A DNA stretch of 64,000 nt. Origin: Candidatus Opimibacter iunctus (lineage in GTDB: Bacteria > Bacteroidota > Bacteroidia > Chitinophagales > Saprospiraceae). The stretch lies in assembly GCA_016716665.1 (NCBI GenBank), contig JADJVH010000001.1:186001-250000 (forward strand), read 5' to 3'. The position numbers were made by a program, and so were the translations under genes. Positions within the stretch are counted from its first letter, which is position 1; each line of letters begins with the position of its first letter. Shown here in pieces: positions 17,170 to 26,538 of the stretch. The notes beneath the pieces were generated by a model. That model was given only the letters and a program-made list of their open reading frames with translations. It made no database searches and was not told the origin of the DNA.

Positions 17170-17691
17170 ATGAAAAAAGTACTTTTCTCTATTTTCCTAT
17201 TCTCTGCATTGGCCCTGGGTGTTCAGGCACAGAAATCTTCCTGCTCCAGCAGCAAATCTTGTACTGCAAAACCAGCAGCTGCATGTGAAAGCAAATCAGC
17301 CACTTCCGCTACCGGCGTTAATGGTGATGCGGCAGCTAAACTGGCATCTATGGATGCAACCATTGAAAGCAAAACCTGCCCTGTAACCGGGACAGTATCC
17401 TATGTAAGAAAAGAAACATCAACAACCGGAACAGTATCCTATGTAGATGTGAGCTATGATGCAGCAACCAATACATTTGTCAATGTTGCGCCATCTACCA
17501 TGGGAGCACATGAAGGTTGTGGAGCAAAAGCTACTTCAGGTAGTGGTAAGAGTTGCTGTGCAGGTGGCAGTGCGAAAGCTACTTCCGGCACCAAGTCATG
17601 CTGCGCTGAAAAAGGCAAGCAGACTTCTACTACAACAACGACCACCAATAGTGGAACAGCTGTAAAAACATCCTCTCCTTCAAAGGGATAA
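17170..17691 (+). CDS. Secreted Cys-rich low-complexity protein, function unknown
   Basis: A 173-aa protein with a signal peptide (MKKVLFSIFLFSALALGVQA). The mature chain is very rich in Ser, Thr, Ala, Lys and Cys: SSCSSSKSC, then a central part with TCPVTGTVSYV and a second TGTVSYV fifteen residues later, then GCGAK, KSCCAGG and KSCCAEKG, and a Thr/Ser tail. The internal duplications are visible in the DNA as well. Paired cysteines (CC, CxxxxxC) suggest metal binding or many disulfides outside the cytoplasm; no known domain was recognised. The gene has its own promoter-like element and a strong terminator, so it is a single transcription unit and may be well expressed. No sorting domain or lipobox is present. 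Confidence 0.8.
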   Translation: MKKVLFSIFLFSALALGVQAQKSSCSSSKSCTAKPAAACESKSATSATGVNGDAAAKLASMDATIESKTCPVTGTVSYVRKETSTTGTVSYVDVSYDAATNTFVNVAPSTMGAHEGCGAKATSGSGKSCCAGGSAKATSGTKSCCAEKGKQTSTTTTTTNSGTAVKTSSPSKG

Positions 17692-17715
17692 TCAAGATAC
17701 AATTTGATTGCATTG

Positions 17716-17745
17716 GAAGCCGGCCCGCAAGCCGGCTTCTTTTTG
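17716..17745 (+). terminator. Rho-independent terminator of the Cys-rich protein gene
   Basis: GAAGCCGGC (17716-17724) pairs perfectly with GCCGGCTTC (17731-17739), loop CCGCAA, followed by a T run from 17740. It lies 25 bp after the stop codon. Confidence 0.92.
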
Positions 17746-17965
17746 TTTAGGGCTATGCTATTGATGCTCTGCCTATTACCGAAGCCCTGAGCCCAAAAAG
17801 GCTGTATTTGTGGATGAATCCATCATCAACCTCCCAAAATAATCATAGTGGCCATAATCAGGTATTAACAATTGATAACTGGCTGATAATGTGCGGATAT
17901 ATTTAGTCTATCGATCAGATATAGATTGATTTCCGTCCATCGTTTCGTCAACCCAAATGAACTTG
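17746..17965. other. Non-coding stretch upstream of the cysteine-synthase-like gene
   Basis: No gene or repeat was recognised. The sequence is AT-richer than its surroundings and leads into the promoter element at 17966-17973. Confidence 0.4.
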
Positions 17966-17973
17966 TATCTTTG
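17966..17973 (+). promoter_or_regulatory. -7 element upstream of the cysteine-synthase-like gene
   Basis: TATCTTTG, an exact TAnnTTTG match, 49 bp before the ATG at 18023. The leader holds a four-codon minicistron (ATG ACC TGG TGA, 17981-17992) and an alternative in-frame ATG at 17999. Confidence 0.6.
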
Positions 17974-18022
17974 TATCACCATGACCTGGTGAAGGGCCAT
18001 GATAACAGGAAGTGATATTCTT

Positions 18023-19116
18023 ATGACCCAGGAATCATCCCATCTGAAGCCCCAGTGGTACGACAACATCATGCAGACTGTGGGCAATACGCCGCTGGTC
18101 AAGTTGCATGGATTGTCAAAATTGGCCGGCTGCCTGGTCCTTGAAAGCTGGAATCCTTTAATCCGGGATTGAGCGCCAAAGACCGCATTGGATTAGCTGT
18201 CATTGAATCTGCCGAAAAGAAAGGGCTGATCAAGCCAGGCGGCACCATCATTGAATCTACCTCGGGCAATACCGGATTTTCGATCGCGATGGCTTGTATC
18301 GTCAAAGGATACAAATGCATCCTGACGACTACCGATAAAAGTGCCGAAGAGAAAATATCCCAATTGAAAGCACTTGGTGCGGAGGTACTCGTCTGCCCAA
18401 ACCACGTTCCCTCTGACGATCCACAATCGTACTACAGCCAGGCGGAGCGGCTTGCCAGGGAGATTCCGAATTCCTTCTACGTCAACCAGTATTACAATCA
18501 TACCAACGTAGAGGCGCATTATCAGAGTACAGGACCGGAGTTGTGGAACCAGACAGGTGGCAAAATCACCCATTACCTTGCTACAGTTGGTACCGGTGGT
18601 ACAATCTCCGGAGCAGGAAAATACCTCAAGGAGCAAAATCCTGACATCAAGGTGATCGGTGTAGATGCCGAGGGGTCAGTGCTGACCAAGTTCCACCAGA
18701 CAGGCATCCTGGACAAGAGCGAAATACATTCCTATCAGCTTGAAGGCGTAGGTAAGAATATCATCCCGTCCAATGTAGAGTTTGACACGATCGACAGATT
18801 TGTCAAAGTCGATGACCGGAGCAGTGCTTTCCGTGCAAGACAACTGACCAAGAGCGAAGCGATATTTGTCGGTTACAGCAGTGGTGCGGTGATAGAGGCC
18901 CTGATGCGTATGCGCAGGGAATTTAAGCCTACTGATGTGGTGGTGCTCCTCTTTGCAGATCACGGCAGTAAATACATGAGTAAGATTTACAACAATGGCT
19001 GGATGCAGAAGCAGGGCTTCATCCGTAAGATCGCGGACTATGCGCCAAGCTACCAGATCCAACGTCGATTAGAACGCGTTTTTAATAAATACATCAAAAA
19101 CTATGGAAATATTTGA
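18023..19116 (+). pseudogene. Cysteine synthase-like PLP enzyme (possible cysteate synthase), frameshifted near the N-terminus
   Basis: The frame from 18023 begins MTQESSHLKPQWYDNIMQTV and continues GNTPLVKLHGLSKLAGCLVL; the frame then ends early. One base is missing at about 18143-18144; past it the other frame runs KLESFNPGLSAKDRIGLAVI and on to 19116. Features are those of the beta-replacement PLP family: Lys in SAKDR forms the Schiff base, ESTSGNTG binds the substrate carboxylate, and GTGGTISGAGKYL holds the PLP phosphate. The family includes cysteine synthase, cystathionine beta-synthase and a cysteate synthase that joins O-phosphoserine and sulfite. The gene overlaps the next (alpha-oxoamine synthase) by 14 bp, which favours cysteate synthase in a sulfonolipid pathway. 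Reading of the lesion as a real mutation is uncertain. Confidence 0.8.
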
Positions 19117-20350
19117 AAGAATCCGCCATCAGCGTGGTCCTTTAGGTCAATATGCCCATTTGGGTGAGGGCTACTATATGTTCCCTGAATTAAAGGGGGA
19201 GATCGGTTCGCGCATGATGTTCAATGGCAAGGAAGTAGTCGTCTGGAGTATCAACAACTACCTTGGCCTGGCCAATCATCCTGAAGTCCGCAAGACTGAT
19301 GCAGAGGCTGCAGCCCGCTGGGGCCTGGCCTATCCGATGGGTGCACGCCTGATGACCGGTGAGACATCACTTCATAAGGAACTGGAGCGAAAACTTGCTG
19401 CGCATGTATACAAACAAGCTGCGGCTGTGGTCAATTATGGATATCCGGGCGTTGTGAGTGCGATTGATGCTTTATTGACGAGAAGGGATGCTGTAGTCTA
19501 TGATGCAGAGAGCCATGGCTGTATCATTGACGGAACGCGTCTCCATATCGGCGAGCGTTTCTCCTACAAGCACAATGATATAGACAGTGTCGAGCAGAAT
19601 CTCGAACGTGCTAAAAAATATGCTGACGAAAAGGGCGGTGGAATACTGGTCGTCACTGAAGGTGTATTTGGTATGCGCGGTGATCAGGGTATCCTGAAAG
19701 AAATCGCTGCGCTCAAGAAAAAATACAACTTCAGGTTTTTTGTAGATGATGCCCATGGATTCGGAACCCTTGGTGAAGGTGGACGCGGAGCCGGTGTAGA
19801 GCAAGGATGCCAGGATGATATTGACATATACTTCTCTACGTTTGCCAAGTCATTTGCGTGCACCGGAGGCTTCCTCGCAGGTGATGCAGATATCATCCAA
19901 TACCTGCAATATGCGATGAGATCTCAGATCCATGCCAAGAGCTTGCCTATGCCTATCGTGGAAGGCAATCTCAAGCGCCTGGAACTCATGATCAACCATC
20001 CTGAGTATAAAGAGCACCTGTGGCATATCGCCACCTCCATGCAGAAAGGGCTCAAGGAAAGAGGTTTTAATATCGGAGATACCAATACTGTAGTGACTCC
20101 TGTCTACCTAAATGGTACTCCTTTTGAGGCTACTCAATTGGTGCATGACATGCGTGAGTCTTATGGTGTATTCACTTCGATGATCATCTATCCGGTGATT
20201 CCGAAGGGGATGATCCTGCTGCGTATGATTCCTACGGCAGTGCATACGGATGCAGATGTCAAACAAACATTAGAAGCGTTTACTGCAGTGCAGGACAAAC
20301 TGAAAGCCGGTGCATACCAGGATAAAGTATTGAATCCGGTGCTTCAATAA
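19103..20350 (+). CDS. Alpha-oxoamine synthase, candidate cysteate fatty acyltransferase
   Basis: A 415-aa PLP enzyme of the alpha-oxoamine synthase family. Visible are NNYLGLANHP (51-60), GARLMTGETSLHKELE (80-95), SHGCIIDGTRL, the PLP-contacting DDAHGFGTLGEGGRG (215-229) and the Schiff-base lysine K249 in TFAKSFACTGGF. Family members condense an amino acid with an acyl thioester and release CO2: 2-amino-3-ketobutyrate ligase, aminooxononanoate synthase, serine palmitoyltransferase and the cysteate acyltransferase of capnine-type sulfonolipids. Because its start lies inside the cysteine/cysteate synthase-like gene, translation is coupled to an enzyme that could supply cysteate, so the last role is the best guess. 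Serine palmitoyltransferase for sphingolipids is the main alternative. Confidence 0.8.
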   Translation: MEIFERIRHQRGPLGQYAHLGEGYYMFPELKGEIGSRMMFNGKEVVVWSINNYLGLANHPEVRKTDAEAAARWGLAYPMGARLMTGETSLHKELERKLAAHVYKQAAAVVNYGYPGVVSAIDALLTRRDAVVYDAESHGCIIDGTRLHIGERFSYKHNDIDSVEQNLERAKKYADEKGGGILVVTEGVFGMRGDQGILKEIAALKKKYNFRFFVDDAHGFGTLGEGGRGAGVEQGCQDDIDIYFSTFAKSFACTGGFLAGDADIIQYLQYAMRSQIHAKSLPMPIVEGNLKRLELMINHPEYKEHLWHIATSMQKGLKERGFNIGDTNTVVTPVYLNGTPFEATQLVHDMRESYGVFTSMIIYPVIPKGMILLRMIPTAVHTDADVKQTLEAFTAVQDKLKAGAYQDKVLNPVLQ

Positions 20351-20377
20351 TCTGCTTCACTGTTTTGCTTAAAAGGC

Positions 20378-20423
20378 CAAAGTGGCTGAAGAGGCTATAA
20401 GGGCTAAAGAGGCTGAAGAGGCA
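20378..20423 (+). repeat. GAGGCTGAA-type short tandem array
   Basis: Units such as GAGGCTATAA, GGGCTAAA, GAGGCTGAA and GAGGCAATAA follow one another (period about 9) between the synthase stop and the terminator. Similar units recur near 36380-36420 and 54240-54280. Confidence 0.65.
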
Positions 20424-20433
20424 ATAATAAAAA

Positions 20434-20460
20434 AGCCTGTGATTACTCACAGGCTTTTTT
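20434..20460 (+). terminator. Rho-independent terminator, usable on both strands
   Basis: AGCCTGTGA (20434-20442) pairs with TCACAGGCT (20447-20455), loop TTAC, with A run before and T run after. It sits between the convergent synthase and epimerase genes. Confidence 0.92.
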
Positions 20461-20483
20461 ATTTGCTGAAGAGTAAACTCTTC

Positions 20484-20505
20484 ATACTTCGACTCCGCTC
20501 AGCAC
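20484..20505. repeat. REP-like dispersed element, 22 bp identical to 28656-28677
   Basis: The sequence, core CTTCGACTCCGCTCAGC, is the exact reverse complement of 28656-28677. Both copies lie in gaps downstream of genes, next to short tandem arrays. Confidence 0.75.
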
Positions 20506-20510
20506 ACCGC

Positions 20511-20544
20511 TTTTCATTTTTCACTTTTCACTTTTCACTTTTAA
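20511..20544. repeat. TTTTCAC heptamer array reaching into the epimerase stop codon
   Basis: Units of TTTTCAC/TTTTCAT repeat with period 7. The epimerase stop codon (20528-20530 on the minus strand) and its last codons (KSEK) are built from these units. Confidence 0.8.
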
Positions 20545-21538
20545 TGATGCCGTCTTCGATCAGCGCTTCCTTTATCCCTTGCTCCAGGGTGTATTGAGGT
20601 TTGAAGTCCAGTTCGCGGACCATCTTGGAATTGTCTACGCGCCAGTTTCGTGCAGTGATTTCCTTGATTTTATAAGGGCTGACATGGAGGGGCTTGCTTA
20701 ACATGCGGGCGAGGAGAAGTCTCACGTTGGCTATGCCGAGTAAGAGACTTCGTGGGATTTTGACTTTAAGGGTTTTGACGCCCAGATGTTTGGTTAAATA
20801 TTCATTGACCAATGAAGGGTCATAGTCATTGCCATCTGACACTACATAAATCTGACGGTGTACATTCTTGTCAACGGCATCCCATAGTGCACGGGCGAGA
20901 TCCTTGACATAAACAAAACTCACAAGCTGGCCTTTGGGTCCAACACGGACAGAGAATCCCTTCTTTACAGCATCCAAAATCACATGGATAAACTTGGTAT
21001 CCCTGGGGCCATAAACTGAAGTTGGCCTGAATATGATCCAGTCAAGTTCCGGATATGCCTTGATCCTCTTTTCCGCTTCAAACTTGCTTATACCATAGGG
21101 GGTGAACGGCTTGGGTATCGTTTCTTCATTAATGGATCCATGGTCACGGATCCTGGGTCCCAGGGCCTGCAGGCTGCTGATGAAGACAAACTTCTTAAAT
21201 GCAGGCTGTGTCTCAAGCAAAGTCTTGATAAAAAAGTCTGTGAATTCAACATTCCCTTTATGGAACTCTTCAATTTTCTCAGGTCTCGTGACTCCGGCGC
21301 AATGAATCACATATTCGAATCCACCTGTCTCCTTTGCAAAATTCACCAGACGCTTATGGAGCAATTCCCGCTCGGAAAATTCGAGAAAAAAACCTTTGGT
21401 GGCATCATCCAGCAAGGCTTCTTCCTCTTCATTACGGAACCCGCCAAAAACTTCATATCCTCTCTTTAATCCTTCGACCTGTAAAAACCGGCCGATAAAC
21501 CCGGCGGCCCCAGTAACCAGAACTCTTTTAGTTTCCAT
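20528..21538 (-). CDS. NAD-dependent epimerase/dehydratase family protein (extended SDR)
   Basis: A 336-aa Rossmann-fold protein. It begins METKRVLVTGAAGFIGRFLQ with the GxxGxxG cofactor motif at 10-16, and has FISSLQALGP followed by the YxxxK catalytic pair in TPYGISKFEAEK, then IIFRPTSVYGPRD, the substrate-side motif of extended short-chain dehydrogenases. These enzymes act on nucleotide sugars, steroids or similar ketone/alcohol substrates; the exact one is not clear. An open frame extends upstream to 21694, but that part crosses the promoter and a repeat-like stretch, so the ATG at 21538 is chosen. The last residues come from a TTTTCAC repeat array, suggesting the array replaced the original end. 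Confidence 0.85.
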   Translation of the reverse strand: METKRVLVTGAAGFIGRFLQVEGLKRGYEVFGGFRNEEEEALLDDATKGFFLEFSERELLHKRLVNFAKETGGFEYVIHCAGVTRPEKIEEFHKGNVEFTDFFIKTLLETQPAFKKFVFISSLQALGPRIRDHGSINEETIPKPFTPYGISKFEAEKRIKAYPELDWIIFRPTSVYGPRDTKFIHVILDAVKKGFSVRVGPKGQLVSFVYVKDLARALWDAVDKNVHRQIYVVSDGNDYDPSLVNEYLTKHLGVKTLKVKIPRSLLLGIANVRLLLARMLSKPLHVSPYKIKEITARNWRVDNSKMVRELDFKPQYTLEQGIKEALIEDGIIKSEK

Positions 21539-21544
21539 AGGGGG

Positions 21545-21552
21545 CAAAGATA
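21545..21552 (-). promoter_or_regulatory. -7 element only 6 nt before the epimerase ATG
   Basis: The minus strand reads TATCTTTG, six nucleotides, then ATG at 21538. With transcription starting a few bases after the box, the mRNA would have almost no leader. Confidence 0.6.
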
Positions 21553-21830
21553 AGTTAAATGAAGAGTGATGCTTCGACTTTCTATCGCGCATCCATGTGC
21601 TACAGCTCAGCAACCAAGTGAAGAATGAAAAATGCTGTGCTGAGGCTAAGGCGAAGCATGTTGCAAAGGTTGAGGCGAAGTTGGAAGAGCGCACATCAAG
21701 CGAGCAGATAAAGAAAAGGGTAATAACGCAATTTGGTCATTACCCTTCCTGAAAATTACCTTCTCTATTTGAGCATCAGTCAAAATTCTAGCGCCGATAC
21801 CTGCATACTGCACTTACTTGGAAATCCTTT
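21553..21830. other. Intergenic region with degenerate repeat-like sequence
   Basis: Between the epimerase promoter and the end of the delta-60 gene. The part 21567-21690 contains GCTTCGAC, CTCAGCAACC and AGGCGAAG words that resemble the REP-like elements at 20484 and 31217, in degraded form. No gene was seen. Confidence 0.45.
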
Positions 21831-24737
21831 TCATTTGATCATCTTCACGCTAATGGCACCAGTTTCTCCAATGAGTTGCAGGATAAAACACCCTGGGATA
21901 TTTATATCGCTCAAATCCAGCATTTGACGGTAATGGCCTGCATCCAGATGCTTATTTCTGACAAGGGTTTTAATAACCCTTCCCTGGATATCTAATACTT
22001 GAATGCTGATAGTTTCTTCCGTGGTCAATTGAAATTCTAATACCACCTGATCCACTACAGGGTTTGGATAGATCAATGCTTCCTGCATAGATGAAGAGAG
22101 ATCAATGCTTCCCAGGCTCAGGTCATTGAGGTACCTGGCCAGCACTATACTTGAAAAACCATTATATGTACTGGTGCCTGCAAGGAGAATTTTATCGTCA
22201 TCTTGTAAGGTTGCCTGAACTAATCTTTCGTCACCTCCGAGGTCTGTTTGAATAAAACCATGATTTCCAAATAATGGATCTGGTGTGCCGTTCTTGTCCA
22301 GTCGTATCAATCCAAGATCATTTTCACCATCTCCTATTGATCCGGTGAAAATAAATTTCCCATCTTTCTGCAGGAGTATATCAGCACCGGAATTGAAAAA
22401 GAAAAAATAGGCGTTTGAAACCGGCAAAGTCATTTTCCCGTCTACTCCAAAAGTTGGATCAGGCAAGCCATTTTCCTGGTATTTGCAGGAAAAAAAGAAA
22501 AGGCGGTTATCATACCCTATGCCACCAACAATGAATGTATTATCCTCCCGGATTCCCAGCGCAGTAGCGTTTTGATCCGCAGTTTCAAAAATGCATTTGA
22601 AATTTTCCCATTATCCCCAGAAACTCAAATGGGACTTCCATCAGGCAACAACCTGATCAGATTTAATTCATAGTTTATATCAACTGCAAGCAGTATCCTG
22701 CCATCTTTAAAAAAGTTTAATGGTAGGGGCATCCGAAATGTCTATACAATCAGTGAGCAAAGCAATACCGTCTGTCCCAAAAGCATTGTCCAACCCACCA
22801 TTTTGGAGAAATTTTACAACAAATGGTGAAAGAGTCCATGTGTTTTGATCGACTTCTATTCTAATTATTCCTCCAATAAATATTTCCTTATGGTTAGTCG
22901 AGATGCAAGAGATCCATTGAATTTTAATATTTCCGAAATCTGTAATCACCTTGCCTGTGTCACCAAATAGTCCGTCTTTAGATCCGTCCGGATTCAGCCG
23001 TATCAGAAGAATTTTGTTGAAGCCACTATCCTGCAGGATTCCAGCCCTCAGGATCTTACCATCCTCCTGGTAAAGAGTCTTGTACTCCCCGTAGTTAAAT
23101 TCAATTGGATCACTCAAAATTGTATAGCCCCCTTCAATAAATCCATGGTCTGGACTTCCATCCTGTTTGAATTGAAAGAGCAACATGCTTTTGTCAATAC
23201 TTCCGGCAACTGCAATATTTCCATTGGGTTCAACGGCCATTGCCTGGGCTGTTACATGGTTATCCATGCCAAAATCAACGATGACCTTTCCTGCCGTTTC
23301 GATAGAACCAAAATCTGGATCAGGTGCGGCATCACTCAATCTTTTAGCCAGTACAAGGTCCGAGTCATATGCGACTTCACTTTTAGTGCCTGCGAGCAGA
23401 AGGCCTCCGTCATTACCATGCGCTACGAAAAGACATGTGCTATTATTACCAAAATTCAAAGTCAGCAGACCTCTTTCGCCGAATGCCTCATCCACATATC
23501 CATCTGCCTTGTACCTGAATAACATTGCAGCCCCATCATAAGCACCACATAATAAAAGCTTGTTATCCCCCTGGATCAATATGTCATTCACTGCTATGCG
23601 GGTGGAATCATATCCATTGTATCCGAATCCGGGGTCAGGCTGACCATCAGGAAAATACCTGTATACTAAGGGAAGTCCATATTGAGCATATCCATATTCA
23701 CTAAATCCTGTCAATTTTGCACAAAGGAGAAGAATATTTCCATCATGTGTAACCATGAGTTTATGCGCCGTTGCCGATAGGCTTAAATTACTACTTGTTG
23801 CGAAACTACTATCAATTTCCCCTTGACTAGTATAGCGGACCATGAATAGGGAGTCTGGCGATCCATGGGTAGTGTTGAGGTTCTGTGAGAGAGCCAGGAT
23901 CTTATGATCCTCCTGAACTACAAGAAATTGAATTTGTCCTCTGTCCGCTCCAAGTACGACACCATTTTCCCCAAACGTAGTATCAACGATACCGTCATGT
24001 AAATAGCGGATAATTACGGAAGAACCGTTAAATACCCACCAATTAAAAGTTCCACTTCGCCCGCCTACGAGCAGTGTGCCATCTTCCTGTTCAAAAACTG
24101 TATTGCAATACTCTGTCTTACCAAGATCAGTTTTTACAATCCCCATGCTTCCAAATGAAATATCAAGCTGTCCATCAGGAAGAAGACGTGCAAGAATAAA
24201 GTCATCTCCTTGCAGGACTAACACAATTTTAAGATCGGATTGAATATAGAAACTTTGAATGGCGTAGGTATCATCTAGTGAAGTATGACCCGGAAAGATT
24301 TTGCCGTCTGGGCCAAAGCTAAAGTCCGGCATCCCATCCGGCAGGAACTGTTGAATTACAAATGCAATTGAATCCAGATAGGTTTCAAATCCATACAAAC
24401 GAAATTTTCCATCCGGAAGCGCCCTGTATTCAACTGCCCTATTTAGGTCTGTGAATATCATTCCGCCAGATCCAAAAGTAATGTCCGGTTTTCCGTCTGG
24501 AAGATATTGCAGGATCATGTATTGATTTTCACCCTTGTGCCCATAATATCCGCCAAGACGAACCTTCCCATCCGGGAGCAAACTCAATCCAGCAACATCT
24601 ACGGCACCACCGCCAAAATCAGTAATAACTGTTCCCTCTGCTCCAAAGGAAGGATCCAAAGTACCATCTTGTCCGGTAATGTTGGATGCATAGAGGAACA
24701 TGCCCAACCACAACGATAAAAGAACAGCATTTTTCAT
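21831..24737 (-). pseudogene. Secreted delta-60 repeat protein with T9SS sorting domain, broken by several indels
   Basis: The N-terminal frame (24737 to 22707, 676 aa) has a signal peptide (MKNAVLLSLWLGMFLYASNI) and many copies of a roughly 50-residue unit such as LLPDGKVRLGGYY, DGTLDPSFGAEG and GKVITDFG, the delta-60 pattern predicted to form a beta-propeller. The C-terminal frame (to 21831) carries two more units and a type-A sorting domain starting EALIYPNPVVDQV and ending SVKMIK. Between 22600 and 22715 the frame is lost at least three times: an extra T in a T run (plus 22709-22714), a small deletion-insertion pair near 22640, and a T-run change near 22600. Corrected, the text reads through (FKDGRILLAVDINYELN, then ETADQNATALGIRED). 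Exported cell-surface protein, role unknown. Confidence 0.82.
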
Positions 24738-24907
24738 AAAAAGAAATTATAATGAAGAATCTATTGTGTTTACATCATTTGGATACACTTCTACCATGAT
24801 TTTCATAATGGTATTGATGCACTACCAGTCCCTCCCGTTGATCTCTCCAGTTATTTAAAACAACTGCATTCGATTAGATCAAGGGGCTATCAAACCAAAT
24901 CTCAGCA

Positions 24908-26254
24908 CTACCTGGCGACCACTATTTTTCTTGATTGAATACCCTGCGGGGTTTGAATCTGAACCACATAAACCCCCTCCGCGAAACCAGTTGTATTGAT
25001 CTCAATCTCCTTTGCGTTGGAGCCTGATGCCACATAAATTCCTTTCCCGGTAATATCCGTGATGATCACTTTCACATTTTCAACATTGTCCTGGAAAGTA
25101 AGATAAAGGCTTCCGGAAGTTGGATTGGGGTATGCCATCAGATTCGCCTGAGAGCCCAGATCCTCTGTCGCAACGGTTGTGCAGGTAAAAATCCTAATGA
25201 CATCACGAAGCTGAATCATATCTCCTATTATAGTACCGCCGCCTGCAATGAAAATCTGATTTCCAGCCGAAATGGTTGAATGACCAAACAAATTGTAAGG
25301 CAGATGCTCTACTGACCATTCGCCTGTGGCATCATCATAAACGTCAATAACATCAAAATCGCCTATAATCTGATAAGTAGCCGGACTAACCTTCATACCT
25401 CCTATAAAGTAGGCTTTGTTGCAAACGGTGGCCGCACCGGCCGAAACCCTTGCCACTGAAATGGAATCAATAGACCATGTCTTAGAAACATTGTCATAAA
25501 TATCCACCCGATTGCTTAGTGTGCCATCGGCATATTCGCCACCTGCAAAGAATACTTTATCCCCAATGGTGGTAGCAGCAATTCCAAACCTTGGAATAGA
25601 AAGCCTGGCCATACTCCAAGAGCCTGTGCTGAAGTTGTAGATATCAACCTTCTCTGAAGCCGCTTTGGTTGAAAACAACAACCCTCCGGCAAAAAGGGCT
25701 ATATCACCAACGACAGCTGAGCCCATAGCAGCTCTGGCCTCAGAAAGAAAGGCAGTAGTCCATTCCCTTGTGTCGGAATTATAAATATCTACCACATCAC
25801 TTTCCGTGCCCAATGAAAGATCTCCACCACCGGCAAACAGGACTTTATTGCCTTTGCTAACTGCACTCAGGTTGAATCCGGCTTGTGATAATTGTGCAAG
25901 AGACCATTCGTGAGTGGACATATCAAACATATCGACAGTATTAAACGCCGAGCTAAAATTATCCATCCCACCTGCAAAGAAAATCAAGTTGCCATTGCTT
26001 ACGGCAGCAGGAAAATTCCTGGCTACAGCCAGATTGCCATAAATCCAATCTTTTGTATTGATATCATATATTTCCACCATGTCGGTCACTCCTTCAGACG
26101 TAAGTCCGCCACCAAAAAAAACTTTTGATCCCACCTGCGCCGAGCCTATTCCCATTTTCCAGGTAGTTAAATCTACTGTGGTCCAGCCATCCTGACCGAA
26201 GGCCGAGAAAATGGCTAGGAGAAAAAACACGATTAATGCATTTATATTTTTCAT
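24908..26254 (-). CDS. Secreted Kelch-like repeat protein with T9SS sorting domain
   Basis: A 448-aa protein. Signal peptide in MKNINALIVFFLLAIFSAFG, then about seven repeats of 45-50 residues with the pattern GxxVFFAGG...VDIYD...W, for example NGNLIFFAGGMDN, GDKVFFAGGEY and AGNQIFIAGGG. This glycine-pair plus Tyr/Trp spacing is the Kelch motif, which folds as a beta-propeller. The C-terminus (from about 372) is a type-A T9SS sorting domain: NLMAYPNPTSGSLYL followed by strands ending in RKIVVAR. Export to the cell surface or medium is therefore expected; the binding partner is unknown. It sits behind the delta-60 propeller gene in the same direction, so these may be paralogous surface proteins. 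Confidence 0.88.
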   Translation of the reverse strand: MKNINALIVFFLLAIFSAFGQDGWTTVDLTTWKMGIGSAQVGSKVFFGGGLTSEGVTDMVEIYDINTKDWIYGNLAVARNFPAAVSNGNLIFFAGGMDNFSSAFNTVDMFDMSTHEWSLAQLSQAGFNLSAVSKGNKVLFAGGGDLSLGTESDVVDIYNSDTREWTTAFLSEARAAMGSAVVGDIALFAGGLLFSTKAASEKVDIYNFSTGSWSMARLSIPRFGIAATTIGDKVFFAGGEYADGTLSNRVDIYDNVSKTWSIDSISVARVSAGAATVCNKAYFIGGMKVSPATYQIIGDFDVIDVYDDATGEWSVEHLPYNLFGHSTISAGNQIFIAGGGTIIGDMIQLRDVIRIFTCTTVATEDLGSQANLMAYPNPTSGSLYLTFQDNVENVKVIITDITGKGIYVASGSNAKEIEINTTGFAEGVYVVQIQTPQGIQSRKIVVAR

Positions 26255-26479
26255 GATCCGAATCTTTTTATTAATGAATCAAACCCATATCCACAATCCC
26301 TAATTCACATGTAAAAAATATTCTTTTCTCATGGGAATTCCACTGATATGCCTTATGTTTTCCTATGATATTGGTCATTGGAAATGCCAGATAACTATCT
26401 GATTTTAGGAGTTTCAATGATGTTTAAAAACGGCTTGAAAAGCCACGGGAAATCCCAACAAAACAGCGTCTTATAGTTT

Positions 26480-26487
26480 TATTTTTG
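26480..26487 (+). promoter_or_regulatory. -7 element upstream of hutU
   Basis: TATTTTTG matches TAnnTTTG, 51 bp before the chosen start at 26539. It supports starting the protein downstream of it rather than at the in-frame ATG at 26485. Confidence 0.5.
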
Positions 26488-26538
26488 TTTAAAAAGCGGG
26501 TTTCCTTTGTTATCAGCCATACCTTACCTTTAAGCCTT

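Noticed and set aside
19103..20350. Naming the alpha-oxoamine synthase as kbl or bioF
   Set aside because: The conserved core cannot separate these; no threonine dehydrogenase or biotin gene is adjacent, and the overlap with the cysteine-synthase-like gene favours another role.
21831..22466. Separate small gene for a T9SS sorting-domain protein
   Set aside because: The frame lacks a signal peptide and continues the delta-60 repeats of the upstream frame; it is the C-terminal part of one broken gene.
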